Shown: positions 14,133-23,295, counted from the first letter of the stretch. The stretch is DNA of 64,000 bases from Acidobacteriaceae bacterium (GCA_003134995.1 PLDC01000019.1:17102-81101), one strand, 5' to 3'. Notes: a model not told the origin generated them from the letters alone. Translations and numbers: made by a program.

Positions 14133-14723
14133 ATGTTTGATTTCGATCGCGGTAAAGATGGAAACGTTTCGCGGCGCGTGTTTCTGTATGGCGCGGGCGC
14201 GGTGGTTGGCGGTTCGCTGTTGTGGCATTGGCGGATGCCGCGCGTGAATGCGGCCGTGAAGTCGGAACCGGGAGAAGTCACCATTGTGCAGTTTTCTGAT
14301 GACGGCAAGAAGTTGGGCAAGGTGAAGATCGCGAAGGTAATTAAAACAGAGGACGAGTGGCGGAAGCAGCTTCCTTCGGCGTCGTTCGATATTACGCGGC
14401 ATGCCGATACAGAGATGGCCTACACCGGCAAATATTGGAACCTGCACGACAAAGGAATTTTTCGCTGCATCTGCTGTGACAACGCGCTGTTCAGTTCGGA
14501 AACGAAGTTCGATTCCGGGACGGGCTGGCCAAGCTTCTGGGCTCCGCTGGCGCAGGAAAATGTGCGGGAGATCCACGATAATTCGATTGGCATGGAGCGG
14601 ACCGCGGTTTCGTGCAAGGAGTGCGATGCGCACCTGGGGCACGTGTTCGATGATGGTCCAAAGCCGACGGGACTGCGCTATTGCATGAATTCCGCTTCGC
14701 TGCGGTTTGTGAAAGCGGCGTAG
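14133..14723 (+). CDS. msrB: peptide methionine-R-sulfoxide reductase with Tat signal
   Basis: 196 residues. The N-terminus has a twin-arginine signal (SRRVFLYGAGAVVGG) followed by a hydrophobic stretch, so the folded enzyme is exported by Tat. The MsrB domain runs from about residue 60: TEDEWRKQL, zinc cysteines in CICCDNALF and CKECDAHLGH, KFDSGTGWPSFW, and the catalytic cysteine in LRYCMNSASLRF. It reduces the R-epimer of methionine sulfoxide. The ATG has GGAGGG 4-9 bases upstream. With the exported MsrA just before it, the pair forms a periplasmic repair system for both epimers, and a terminator follows. Confidence 0.95.
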   Translation: MFDFDRGKDGNVSRRVFLYGAGAVVGGSLLWHWRMPRVNAAVKSEPGEVTIVQFSDDGKKLGKVKIAKVIKTEDEWRKQLPSASFDITRHADTEMAYTGKYWNLHDKGIFRCICCDNALFSSETKFDSGTGWPSFWAPLAQENVREIHDNSIGMERTAVSCKECDAHLGHVFDDGPKPTGLRYCMNSASLRFVKAA

Positions 14724-14784
14724 GGCCAAAGGCTTTTCACCACAGAGTCACGGAGAAAACAACAAGGAACGCGTAAACCCAAAT

Positions 14785-14819
14785 GGAGAGACGGGCTCCT
14801 TTCCCGCCTCTCCGTTTTT
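14785..14819 (+). terminator. intrinsic terminator after msrAB
   Basis: GGAGAGACGGG pairs with CCCGCCTCTCC (one internal A-C mismatch) and is followed by GTTTTT. Confidence 0.85.
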
Positions 14820-14855
14820 ATTGGTTCAACCCGAGGTGGTTGAGATTCCTGAAGG

Positions 14856-15020
14856 TTACTTGTTGCCGCTGGTTTGGTTGGCGCTCGCGCTCTTCAGTGT
14901 CACAGTGTCCGAAGGTTGCGGACTGGTCTTCTGCGTCTGCTGTGCCTGAGGCTTGGGGGCTGCCGATTTAACGGCTTCGTTGTTTTGGCTGGCGTGTGTG
15001 CTGCTGACTGAGTTCACCAT
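14856..15020 (-). CDS. small Ser/Gln-rich protein of 54 residues
   Basis: Reads MVNSVSSTHASQNNEAVKSA, then a Pro/Gln-rich stretch and SDTVTLKSAS near the end. The final DTVTLKS pattern recurs in small acidobacterial proteins that I cannot name. No clear ribosome site precedes the ATG. Composition is unlike the surrounding repeats and the frame ends cleanly, so it is offered as a probable small gene. It lies between the msrAB terminator and the amidotransferase-like gene. Confidence 0.45.
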   Translation of the reverse strand: MVNSVSSTHASQNNEAVKSAAPKPQAQQTQKTSPQPSDTVTLKSASANQTSGNK

Positions 15021-15106
15021 ATGAAAAGAAGATCGGCGGATTGCGCGTGGGCTTTAGGGATTTTCTTCGGACTTGGCAATCTTTGGTAATAGTTACTTGT
15101 GAACCT

Positions 15107-15137
15107 TTAACACAGAGGACACTGAGGAACACAGGGT
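15107..15137 (+). repeat. CACAGAGGACACTGAGGA-type repeat
   Basis: Short array of roughly 10-base units around CACNGAGGA. The same family recurs at 17452-17480 and 60842-60877. Confidence 0.5.
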
Positions 15138-15153
15138 AAGGCGAAGCGCGTTG

Positions 15154-15927
15154 CTATTCGAGGACGCTGTCGTCCAGCTTTTTGCGGGACCAGTCGTATG
15201 CGGTCTGGACGAACGCCAAGACTACGGGATGCGGGTTTTTTTCGGTGGAAGATAGTTGCGGCTGGAACAGCGTGGCTATGAAGAAGCGGTGCGTGGGAGA
15301 TTCTATGGCGCGAATTTCGCCTTGCGCGCCGCGGGCTACTACCGGGAAGCCGGCTTCCATGGTGGTCCATTCGAAGTCGGGATTGATTTCGAAGTTGCAA
15401 AAGAATTCTTCGGTCACGACTTCTTTGTCTTTGCCGTAGAAAGATTGCAGGTAGGAGCCGGGACGCAGTCGGATCTCGGGGACTTTGCCGGATAGCTTGG
15501 GCGCGTCGCCATTGCGATTGGGAACGGCACAGGCTACGGGATAGATGACGATGTTCTTCGAGCCGGAATTGTTTTCGGCACTGTCGGCGTCAGCGATGCC
15601 GAGAACGTTGCGGGCGAATTCGATCAGGGCGTACTGAAAGCCTCCACAGGTTCCTAGGAAAGGCCAATCACGGCGGCGAGCGGACTCGATCCCTTTCAGC
15701 ATACCGTCGAAGCTTTTGTAAGGGCTGCCGGGCGAAGCCCAAAGGCCGTCGAACGCTTCTAATATCTTTTCCGCGTTTGTGGTTAGCGACGGCGTCGGAA
15801 TCCATTCCGAGCGCACTTCCAAGTTGAGTTTGTTGGCGGCGTGCTGTAGGGCTGCGTTGGTGGCGTGGTGAGAGGGGAATTCGGGATTGAAGTCGCCGAG
15901 GATTCCGATGCGAACGGATTGGCTCAC
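15154..15927 (-). CDS. class I glutamine amidotransferase-like protein (CTP-synthase GAT-like)
   Basis: 257 residues. It resembles the glutaminase half of CTP synthase standing alone: an N-terminal strand VRIGILGDFNPEF, the loop DGLWASPGSPYKSFDGML, the nucleophile elbow FLGTCGGFQ with its cysteine, then GIADADSAENN, and the late segment FIATLFQPQLSSTEKNPHP. In active amidotransferases the late segment carries His-Pro-Glu; here the His position reads Gln (FQPQL). It may therefore bind rather than hydrolyse glutamine, or use another His. No synthetase domain is nearby, so the substrate is unknown. It is a single gene on the minus strand. Confidence 0.8.
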   Translation of the reverse strand: MSQSVRIGILGDFNPEFPSHHATNAALQHAANKLNLEVRSEWIPTPSLTTNAEKILEAFDGLWASPGSPYKSFDGMLKGIESARRRDWPFLGTCGGFQYALIEFARNVLGIADADSAENNSGSKNIVIYPVACAVPNRNGDAPKLSGKVPEIRLRPGSYLQSFYGKDKEVVTEEFFCNFEINPDFEWTTMEAGFPVVARGAQGEIRAIESPTHRFFIATLFQPQLSSTEKNPHPVVLAFVQTAYDWSRKKLDDSVLE

Positions 15928-15973
15928 GCGAGCATTGTACTAGAGGGTGCGATTGGGAGTGATTATCTTTCGG

Positions 15974-16050
15974 GGGCTAAAGCCCGATTTTTTTGTGTGC
16001 GATTTACGCGGCGCTGGAAGCGCCGCTCTTCCACGGTTGTGCCGGCATGC
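15974..16050 (-). repeat. bipartite hairpin repeat, copy 2
   Basis: Reverse-oriented relative of 7097-7167: GGGCTAAAGCCC, a T-rich linker, then GGCGCTGGAAGCGCC and GCTCTTCCACGG. The cores match; the linkers do not. Confidence 0.7.
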
Positions 16051-16077
16051 GATTCGCGCACAAACCTTTCGTGCGAG

Positions 16078-17328
16078 TTAGAGCCAGTGGATCACGTTCA
16101 GCAGGGCATAGAGACTTAGCAGGACCAAGGTCGGGCCGCTCCAGATCATTAGCGTGCACTTCCATTGTAGCGAGCGGGCGAGATCGCGCTGGCTTCGCCA
16201 GGAGATCAGAAAGGTTGGGTTGTTCTGGCCTTTCATCAGTACTACTGGAGGATGGGGGTTGAAAATCTCGGATTCCGGTTGAGATTGGGTCGTGGTGCTC
16301 GCGGCGCAGGCATGAGCAATGTTTGAATCCTGATTTGCTCGACCCTGATTTGCCAGATCCCGATTTGCTAGATCTGGGTGGACCGCGACAGCTGAGGGAG
16401 TGACTCCGGCGGCGGCCCATGCTGCGGGACTTTGGATTCCCGCTTTCGTTAGGGCGGCGGCGATTTTTTGTTGCTGGGTCATGTCGGTCGCTTTGACGGG
16501 AGCTTGATCCGGCGAAAGGCGGATTACGCGGGCCGATGCTCTGGATAATGCTTTCTCGTAGGTCGCGTCGAAGGCTGGGTCGTGCTGCAGGCCGCTGGTC
16601 AGGATGCCGCTGAACAGATTGCCGTCGCCGATCACCGGAGAGAGCGCGGTTCGTACTCTTTCGGAGTTCACCGAGAAAGAAAGAGCGTTTCTTACGAACA
16701 GGCCCAGGCCGTCATCGTCTTGAATGGGGTCTGGGGTTAATTCGAGGCCGGGATTTTCATCCAGCGTGCCCAGCACGAAGAGCGCGTTTTTTGGCTTGAT
16801 GCAGAATTCTTCGACTTTGATTTTGTTGGTGGTGTTGACGCCGCGGCGCGAAAGGAAACTCCGCACGTTGCCGGGAACTTCTTCTTTCATGGTGAAGAGA
16901 CCATCGCAGAATTCTTCCTGGAAGTCGCGGTGCAAGTCGAGGTCAGCGCCGCGCGGATCGATCATGACCTTGGCGGTGTTGTCGTCCAGAAAAAAAGGCA
17001 CGTGCATGCACTCGGCGGCTACCTTGACCCATTTTGTGTTTCTGCCCTCCCGCTTCCATTCCCAAACAAGGGTGCGATGGTAGTAGCAGGGGCGGTTAGT
17101 AATGGGAGCGACAATGGTGTGCGGGCCGACGGCGAGGCCGCTTAGTTCGACGATGCCCATCGAGGCGCTGCGAATTTTGGATACTGGGGTGTCGAGGATC
17201 AGGTGACGGCGTTGCAAGAGGCGGAAGCCACGGAAGGATAGATAAATTCCGGCGCAGATTCCGATTAGGCAATAAAAAATAAATCCACCTGAATCTGAGG
17301 AACGCAGTAGCAGGATGGATGGAATCAA
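16078..17328 (-). CDS. GIDE/MUL1-like membrane protein
   Basis: 416 residues. An N-terminal membrane segment (about 15-35, FIFYCLIGICAGIYLSFRG) precedes a domain with VSKIRSASMGIVELSGLA, ITNRPCYYHRTLVWEW and PFFLDDNTAKVMIDPRGADL, which is the bacterial counterpart of the GIDE domain of mitochondrial MUL1. There is no RING finger. A Gln/Ala/Asn-rich segment follows at about 290-360 and includes short repeated words (DLANRDLANQGRANQ). A C-terminal membrane helix (LVLLSLYALLNVIHWL) closes it. Function in bacteria is unknown. The assignment rests on motif recall and could be wrong in detail. Confidence 0.6.
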   Translation of the reverse strand: MIPSILLLRSSDSGGFIFYCLIGICAGIYLSFRGFRLLQRRHLILDTPVSKIRSASMGIVELSGLAVGPHTIVAPITNRPCYYHRTLVWEWKREGRNTKWVKVAAECMHVPFFLDDNTAKVMIDPRGADLDLHRDFQEEFCDGLFTMKEEVPGNVRSFLSRRGVNTTNKIKVEEFCIKPKNALFVLGTLDENPGLELTPDPIQDDDGLGLFVRNALSFSVNSERVRTALSPVIGDGNLFSGILTSGLQHDPAFDATYEKALSRASARVIRLSPDQAPVKATDMTQQQKIAAALTKAGIQSPAAWAAAGVTPSAVAVHPDLANRDLANQGRANQDSNIAHACAASTTTQSQPESEIFNPHPPVVLMKGQNNPTFLISWRSQRDLARSLQWKCTLMIWSGPTLVLLSLYALLNVIHWL

Positions 17329-17451
17329 GGTGGATCCGTTGGGCTGATTCGGGGTGAGCCGTGTACTTAGGCTAGCGGAGTCAGTTGGCGCTGGCAGTAG
17401 AAAAGTGCGGAATTGGCTTACGTTGGTAACGTGGAACCAAAATCTTTACCA

Positions 17452-17480
17452 CGGAGGACACGGGGTCACACAGGGTAAAT
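17452..17480 (+). repeat. CACGGAGGACACGGGGT-type repeat
   Basis: Nearly the same as 60842-60877 (ACCACGGAGGACACGGGGT then ACACNGGGTAAAT). It lies between two minus-strand genes. Confidence 0.6.
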
Positions 17481-17482
17481 CT

Positions 17483-18841
17483 CTACTCTGCTTTGCGGCG
17501 GCGTTTTAAGTAGATGTAGGCTGCGGTTAGTGCTGCGAAGAAGATGGTTCCTCCGATTGCGTTGATGCGGGTTGCGAAAAAAGTGTGGATTACTGTGGCA
17601 GAGACAAGAACTACGCCTATGATCGATCCCCAGATTCCCAGCGGGGAGCGCATGGGCAGAGCGTCTCGTTGTTGCGGTGTGAGGCTGCGGCGGAAGCTGA
17701 TGTGGGCTGCGAGGCATACGACCCACGAGAAAATAAGGCCGGAGAATGCAGCTCCCATGATGTAGACGAAGGCTTGTTTTGGGGCCCAGTTTTCGATGAT
17801 CAGCGCGGTCACGATTCCATAAGAAGAAACTAACAGCGCGAGGCGCGGCGATCCGGAGGCGTTTAATTTTCCCATGCTTGCGGGAGCCCAGCCGGTGCGG
17901 CCCATAGAGAACAGCAGACGCGAGGAGACGTAGAGCTTGGCGTTGGCCCCGGAGAGCGCGGCGGTCAGGACTACAAAATTCATGAAGTAGGCGGCTGCGG
18001 GGATGTGGGCGAGGCGCAGCACGCTGACGAATGGGCTTTCGGAGACGCCGGTGTGGTTCCACGGCATCACTCCTACGAGCACGGTGATTGCGCCGAGATA
18101 CACGCCGGCCAGCAAGAAAATAGTGAGGCGCGCGGCGCGAGGAATATCTCTTGTCGAACGCGATTCGCCGGTGGTGACGGCCAACATTTCAACTCCACCG
18201 AAGGCGTAGATGGCCCAGAACACCGCGAGCAGAGGGGCGATTGGACCTTTGGGAAGAAATCCGCCTTGCGCTGTGTACTGCGGAGCTACGCGGCCGCCGA
18301 AGAGCAGCGCTGCGCCGGCAACGATGAAGGCGATTATCGTTGCGAGCTTGATGAGGGAGAACCAAAACTCGAAGCGTCCGTAGGAACCTACGCTGCGCAG
18401 ATTAACCAGCAGAAGCAGAGCTGAGAAGACGACGACCCACACTTCACCGGGCACGGCCGGAAGCCAGTAGCCCATGTAGGTGGCGGAGGCGGTGAGTTCG
18501 GCTCCGATCGAAAAGGCAATCGCGGCCCAGTAGGCGGCGCGGCAAAGAAATCCTAAATATTGATTGAGGTAGAGTTCTCCGTAAACGCCGAAGGATCCGG
18601 CTGCAGGGTGTGTGCTGGCAAGTTCGCCGAGCGCCATGGTTACCGTGTAGGCGATGAAGGCGGCGATGATGTAGCTGATGATTATCCCGGGGCCGGCAAC
18701 TTCAAGAGCTGCGGCTGAGCCTAGTAGCAAGCCGGTGCCGATGGAACCGCCTACGGCCACCATGGCCATCTGTCCGGCCGTTAGCTGATGGTGGAGTCCT
18801 TGTTCGTGGATGACGTCTGGGAGGGCCGGGGCTTGGGGCAT
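17483..18841 (-). CDS. amino-acid permease (APC superfamily, AAT type)
   Basis: 452 residues with about twelve hydrophobic segments. The first carries the APC signature GGSIGTGLLLGS after the QMAMVAVGG entry, followed by ELASTHPAAGSFGVYGELYL, SIGAELTASATYMGYW, and further on GGVEMLAVTTGESRSTRDIP and ANAKLYVSSRLLFSMGRTGW. All are landmarks of proton-coupled amino-acid importers such as GabP, AnsP and RocC. The sequence alone does not tell which amino acid. No metabolic neighbour helps: the adjacent genes encode the GIDE-like protein and, divergently, a TPR/GAF protein. Confidence 0.9.
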   Translation of the reverse strand: MPQAPALPDVIHEQGLHHQLTAGQMAMVAVGGSIGTGLLLGSAAALEVAGPGIIISYIIAAFIAYTVTMALGELASTHPAAGSFGVYGELYLNQYLGFLCRAAYWAAIAFSIGAELTASATYMGYWLPAVPGEVWVVVFSALLLLVNLRSVGSYGRFEFWFSLIKLATIIAFIVAGAALLFGGRVAPQYTAQGGFLPKGPIAPLLAVFWAIYAFGGVEMLAVTTGESRSTRDIPRAARLTIFLLAGVYLGAITVLVGVMPWNHTGVSESPFVSVLRLAHIPAAAYFMNFVVLTAALSGANAKLYVSSRLLFSMGRTGWAPASMGKLNASGSPRLALLVSSYGIVTALIIENWAPKQAFVYIMGAAFSGLIFSWVVCLAAHISFRRSLTPQQRDALPMRSPLGIWGSIIGVVLVSATVIHTFFATRINAIGGTIFFAALTAAYIYLKRRRKAE

Positions 18842-18861
18842 TCGGGGACGATATCAAAACG

Positions 18862-18951
18862 AGTGGTCAGTGGCCAGTGGTCAGCAAAACCTACCGCTGA
18901 ATCGAACGCGGCGATTGTGGGTTTCACTGACCACTGGTCACCGATCACTGA
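18862..18951. repeat. GTGGTCA heptamer inverted array
   Basis: Left arm 18862-18884 (GTGGTCAGTGGCCAGTGGTC) and right arm 18925-18951 (CACTGACCACTGGTCACC) are mutual reverse complements around a loop. It lies in the divergent gap before the TPR/GAF gene. Confidence 0.85.
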
Positions 18952-19059
18952 CCCGCTGGTTTCGAGTACTTTCGTAATCGAGATGTGGACCTTGCGGATT
19001 GCTGGGGGTTAGGGCGGCTCCTAGAATTGAAGGAGCAGTACTCTGCCTTGAACTGATCC

Positions 19060-21675
19060 ATGCCTGAGATCACAAGACGTCTCAACCAAGCCGAGCTGTC
19101 GCGGCGCACGGAGCGCGCGGAGAAGCTTTTGCAAAAAGGGAAGGCCGGCGAGGCGCTGGAAGAATATCTGCTGGCTTTGCGAGACGATCCAGACAACGAC
19201 ACGGTGCGGCAACTGGCGGCGGATTTGTGTTTGTCGCAGAGCCGGACGCACGATGCCGTCCGGTTGCTGGGCGAACTTTTTGAGCGGCAGGTGAAAGCCG
19301 GAGATGCTACGCGGGCCAGCCTCACTTACAAGAAGCTGGCGCGGCATGGCAGTCCGACGTGGGAGCAGAAATTCTGCTTCGGACAACTGCTGGAGGGATC
19401 GAACAAGAAGCTGGCCGTCGGGACTTACGAATCCGCATTGAGCGATCTGGCGAAGCTCGACAACAAGGCTGGTGCCTTGCAGGTGTTGGAACGGGTGGTG
19501 GCACTGGAGCCTGTGCATGCGAACTTTCTGCGAGTGGCGGAACTGTTTTCTGACATGGGTGACAGCAATGCTGCGGCGCAGGCATTTAAGCAGGTGGCGG
19601 AGTTGGCGGCGGCGGGGGGCGGCGATCCCGCGCAATGGTACGAACGCGCCTACCAGGAAGATTCATCGGATGAGGAAATCACGCTGGCCTACGGCAAGAG
19701 CCTGCTGAAGCAAGGGCAGGTTGGAGCGGCGATCTTTATTCTGGAGCCGCAGGTGAGCGCAGGGAAAAATTCCGCGCAACTGCGCGAGATCTATGCCGAA
19801 GCTTTGCTGGCCGCTGGCCGTTATGCGGAAGCGGAACCGCTGGCGTGGCAATTGTTCGAGCAAAATCCCAGCCGTATGCCACAGGTCACGGCGCTCATTG
19901 GACAGCTGCTTGATTCCGAGCACGATGACTCGGCGGTGTCGCTGGCGCGAAAGCTCGGGCAGTTTCAGGCGAAGCGGGGCGAGCGGCGGCAGTTTTTGGG
20001 AGTGGTGCAGGAAATTCTTTCGACGCGGCGGGCATCGCCCGAAATGCTGGAATTCCTAAGCGAGCTTTTCAACGCGGCGAATCGCGAGGGCGATTACTGC
20101 CAGACGCTCTTGAAGCTTTTCGATGTGTATTGCGGTACGGGAGATTTTGCCAAGGCGTCGGAATGTCTGGACCGGGCTGGGGAAGTCGACCCGTACGAAT
20201 CGGGGCATGCAAAGCGCCTGGAATTGTTGAAGGGCAAGATTGATGACGGAAAGTTTAAGGCGATTGCTTCGCGGTTTTCTGCGGGCAAGCCTGTGGCTGC
20301 TCCGGCGCATGAGCAGGAAGCGACGCTGGGAGCTGCCACGCTGCAGGACTTGATGCTGCAAGCGGAAATCCTGGTGCAGTACGGCATGCGGAACAAAGCG
20401 GTCGAAAGGCTGCAGAGAATCCAGGAACTTTTTCCCCGAGAAGAAGAGCGCAACGAAGATTTGCAGCGGCTTTATTTGTCGGCGGGTGTGACGCCGAAGT
20501 ATGCCGGATCGGCGCCGCTGCCGGCCGCTGCCCCGGCTGCTGCGCCTGCTTCCACGGCGGCTCCGGCAGTGTTGGCAGCTGCGGCGCCGGTTCCAACAAT
20601 CGATCCCGCGGCCGAGATGCGAAACGTTACACGCGTCGCAGAGATCACACGCAAGCTGTATCACCAGGGCACGGCTCCATCTGTGCTGACCACGGCGGTC
20701 AACGAAATTGGCGGGCACTGGGAAGTCTCGCGTTGCGTGGCGATGATGCGCACGCCGGGCTCCGCGCCGACAGCGGTGCAGGAATTCTGCGGCAAGGGAG
20801 TGAAGGAAGGGAATCACACTGCAATCAAACTGGTGATGTGCGCGCTGCAGGATCTTGCGTTGTCTGCCTCGTCGAGCGAGCCCATTAAGTTTGGCGACGC
20901 GCAGAACGCTCCGGAGTTGGAGGGTGTTCGAGAGGCTCTCGCCGAACTGGCCACAACGGCAGTGCTGGCATTTCCGCTGAGCAACGGTGAGGATTCCGTG
21001 GGCGTGCTGGCTTTGCTGCACAATCAGGCTCGCGTGTGGCCTCAAACCGATTCCGTTGTGTTGAAGACTCTGGCCGACCAGATGGTAATCGCTCTGAATA
21101 ATGCGGGCCTGCGGAGGCTGGTGAAAAATCTTTCGGTGACGGACGAGAGGTCGGGGCTGCTCAAGCGGAGTTCTTATCTCGACTTGCTGCTGGCGGAAAG
21201 TAAACGCGCGGTGCAGAATGGCTCGGCGCTTTCGGTACTGCTGCTACAGTTCGGACGCAGCGCTGCCTTGATCAAGGAATATGGCGAGGGCGCCGTGGAA
21301 AGCGCGATGGAAAAGATTGGGCAACAGTTTGGAGCGAACCTTCGAACGAATGACCTGGCGTTTCGCTACGACACCACGACTATCGCGATCATTCTGGGTG
21401 AGACGGCCGAAAGAGAAGCGATGTTGGCGATCGAGAAGCTGCGCAAAATAATTGCGGGAGTTCGCTTGCCCGCGAAAGATGGCGCCGAAAAAGGCCTCGC
21501 CATGGAATTCTCGGCAGGGCTGGCCGAGGCTGTCGTGAAGGAAAGCTACGATCCACTCGACATCGTTACAGAAGTGATTAACCGCGCCGAACACGCGCTG
21601 GCTACTTCGCTAGTGCAGGGCTCGGGGAAGGTTGTGGCGCTCGGCGCTGCGCTGGCCGCAGTGGCGGTAGCTTAG
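19060..21675 (+). CDS. TPR - GAF - degenerate GGDEF protein
   Basis: 871 residues, no signal peptide. The first ~480 residues are TPR-like helical repeats (AEKLLQKGKAGEALEEYLLA and similar units), followed by an Ala/Pro-rich linker (about 485-525). A GAF-like domain (about 535-690) ends in LKTLADQMVIALNNAGLRRL. The C-terminal domain (about 700-860) has diguanylate-cyclase architecture (TDERSGLLKRSSYLDLLLAE, LAFRYDTTTIAIIL, FSAGLAEAV), but the GG[DE]EF loop reads YDTTT, so catalysis is not expected. It may be a signalling scaffold or a c-di-GMP/GTP sensor. It stands alone; the start ATG lacks an obvious strong ribosome site. Confidence 0.8.
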   Translation: MPEITRRLNQAELSRRTERAEKLLQKGKAGEALEEYLLALRDDPDNDTVRQLAADLCLSQSRTHDAVRLLGELFERQVKAGDATRASLTYKKLARHGSPTWEQKFCFGQLLEGSNKKLAVGTYESALSDLAKLDNKAGALQVLERVVALEPVHANFLRVAELFSDMGDSNAAAQAFKQVAELAAAGGGDPAQWYERAYQEDSSDEEITLAYGKSLLKQGQVGAAIFILEPQVSAGKNSAQLREIYAEALLAAGRYAEAEPLAWQLFEQNPSRMPQVTALIGQLLDSEHDDSAVSLARKLGQFQAKRGERRQFLGVVQEILSTRRASPEMLEFLSELFNAANREGDYCQTLLKLFDVYCGTGDFAKASECLDRAGEVDPYESGHAKRLELLKGKIDDGKFKAIASRFSAGKPVAAPAHEQEATLGAATLQDLMLQAEILVQYGMRNKAVERLQRIQELFPREEERNEDLQRLYLSAGVTPKYAGSAPLPAAAPAAAPASTAAPAVLAAAAPVPTIDPAAEMRNVTRVAEITRKLYHQGTAPSVLTTAVNEIGGHWEVSRCVAMMRTPGSAPTAVQEFCGKGVKEGNHTAIKLVMCALQDLALSASSSEPIKFGDAQNAPELEGVREALAELATTAVLAFPLSNGEDSVGVLALLHNQARVWPQTDSVVLKTLADQMVIALNNAGLRRLVKNLSVTDERSGLLKRSSYLDLLLAESKRAVQNGSALSVLLLQFGRSAALIKEYGEGAVESAMEKIGQQFGANLRTNDLAFRYDTTTIAIILGETAEREAMLAIEKLRKIIAGVRLPAKDGAEKGLAMEFSAGLAEAVVKESYDPLDIVTEVINRAEHALATSLVQGSGKVVALGAALAAVAVA

Positions 21676-21685
21676 AGGCAAACCC

Positions 21686-21877
21686 ACCACGGAGGCACCC
21701 TTCGGCTAGCTCAGGGCAGGCTCCGTCACGGAAAAACCGATTCGGGCTTCGTAGTTTCTGGGCAATTGAATTATCTTTTCGCCGAAATTGTCTGTCAAAT
21801 CTCTTGCAGGGAATTTTTCGTTTTCAAGATTTTTCAATCGAAATTTTGTTTCCTCCGTGTCTCCGTGCCTCCGTGGT
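21686..21877. repeat. CCACGGAGGCAC inverted pair around a gene-free gap
   Basis: ACCACGGAGGCAC (21686-21698) and its exact complement (21865-21877) flank 166 bases without a gene. The right side continues as TCCTCCGTGTCTCCGTG, an array of CCGTGNCT units. Confidence 0.65.
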
Positions 21878-21975
21878 GAGCTCTTAGCCTGTGGCCAAAT
21901 CTGCTTCTGCGCTGCTACACTAATGAGTTTGATTATCACTTTTATTCGCTCTGAGCGAGGGTCTGCAAGGAAATC

Positions 21976-23175
21976 ATGTTGAAACCAGGTGACATTGCAA
22001 TTGTGAGTGGGGCGCGGACGCCCTTTGGCCGCTATTGCGGCAAGTTGAAAGATTTCACGGCGCAGGAATTGGGCGCGGTCGCCGGCAAAGGTGCGATCGA
22101 GCGCGCCGGAATCGACACGAAAGAATTCGATCACGCTGTGTTTGGCAACGCGCAGCAGACTTCGGGCGACGCTTTGTATGGCGCGCGGCATGTGGGGTTG
22201 CGGGCCGGATTGCCGATTGAGACTCCAGCGCTGACGGTGAACCGGCTGTGCGGCTCGGGGATGCAGTCGATTGTAAGCGGCGCGCAGATGATTCAGACCG
22301 ACGAAGCGAAGATCGTGCTGGCGGGCGGCATGGAGGCGATGTCGCAGGCTCCCTTTGTGATTCGCGGGCGCGACGGATTTACTCTGGCTCCGGGCGGCAA
22401 GCTGGAAGACTCGCTGATGGTGGCGTTGCTCGACAGTTACTGCAATTCATACATGGCGAACACTGCGGAATTGTTGGGCTCGGAATTCGGCATTACACGC
22501 GAGATGCAGGATGAGTTTGCGCTGCGCTCGCAGCAGAAGGCCGACGCTGCCTATAAAGAAGGACGCATTCAGGAAGAGCTGGTTCCGGTGCCGCTGAAGA
22601 ATTCCAAAGGCGAAGCTACGGGAGAGTCGCTTACCGAAGATGATCACCGAAGGCCGCAGACTACTTTGGAAGGTTTGGGAAAGTTGAAGGCTGCGTTCGG
22701 AAAGAACGGAACTGTCACGGCCGGGAATGCGAGTGGCATTGTGGATGGCGCGGCAGCGGTGGTGTTGATGTCTTTGGAGGAAGCGCGCAAGCGCAGCATC
22801 GAGCCGCTGGGCCGCATTGTCAGCTGGGGTATTGCCGGGGTTGAGCCGAAGGTGATGGGGCGCGGTCCGGTGCCGGCGACGAAGATTGCGCTGCAGAAGG
22901 CTGGGCTCTCTCTGGACTACATTGACCTCATCGAAGTGAATGAAGCCTTCGCCGCGCAGTATCTCGCCGTCGAAAAAGAATTGGGCCTCGATCGCGATAA
23001 AGTGAACGTGAATGGCGGGGCGATCGCGCTGGGGCATCCGTTGGGCGCGACCGGAACTCGGCTGGTGATCACTTTGCTTTATGAGTTGCGGCGGCGGAAA
23101 AAGAAGTATGGGCTCGCTACAGCTTGCATCGGCGGCGGTCAGGGCATCGCGATGATTGTCGAGAGCATGAATTAA
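21976..23175 (+). CDS. acetyl-CoA C-acetyltransferase (thiolase)
   Basis: 399 residues, normal thiolase length. The acylated cysteine is in [19 protein letters not shown] (about residue 90), NEAFA with its histidine-linked loop is at about 320, [14 protein letters not shown] carries the second catalytic histidine, and CIGGGQGIA carries the C-terminal catalytic cysteine. It condenses two acetyl-CoA or cleaves 3-ketoacyl-CoA in the cytoplasm. AAGGAAATC precedes the ATG. The same strand continues with 3-hydroxybutyryl-CoA dehydrogenase and enoyl-CoA hydratase, giving three steps of the C4 acyl-CoA / beta-oxidation route. Repeat spacers separate the genes, so one operon is likely but not shown. 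Confidence 0.95.
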   Translation: MLKPGDIAIVSGARTPFGRYCGKLKDFTAQELGAVAGKGAIERAGIDTKEFDHAVFGNAQQTSGDALYGARHVGLRAGLPIETPALTVNRLCGSGMQSIVSGAQMIQTDEAKIVLAGGMEAMSQAPFVIRGRDGFTLAPGGKLEDSLMVALLDSYCNSYMANTAELLGSEFGITREMQDEFALRSQQKADAAYKEGRIQEELVPVPLKNSKGEATGESLTEDDHRRPQTTLEGLGKLKAAFGKNGTVTAGNASGIVDGAAAVVLMSLEEARKRSIEPLGRIVSWGIAGVEPKVMGRGPVPATKIALQKAGLSLDYIDLIEVNEAFAAQYLAVEKELGLDRDKVNVNGGAIALGHPLGATGTRLVITLLYELRRRKKKYGLATACIGGGQGIAMIVESMN

Positions 23176-23182
23176 TTCGGGG

Positions 23183-23277
23183 CCACGGATTTGCACGGAT
23201 TCACACGGATGAAGCGCAAAACCTAAATTCTTTGATCTCAGCATTTTGATCCGTGAAAATCCGTGTGATCCGTGGCT
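23183..23277. repeat. CACGGATTT inverted array
   Basis: Left arm CCACGGATTTGCACGGATTC (from 23183) and right arm ATCCGTGTGATCCGTGG (to 23277) are reverse complements. The repeat unit is about 10 bases (CACGGATNN). Relatives lie at 24621-24791 and 25592-25620. Confidence 0.8.
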
Positions 23278-23295
23278 GATTATTCTTGGAGTCTT

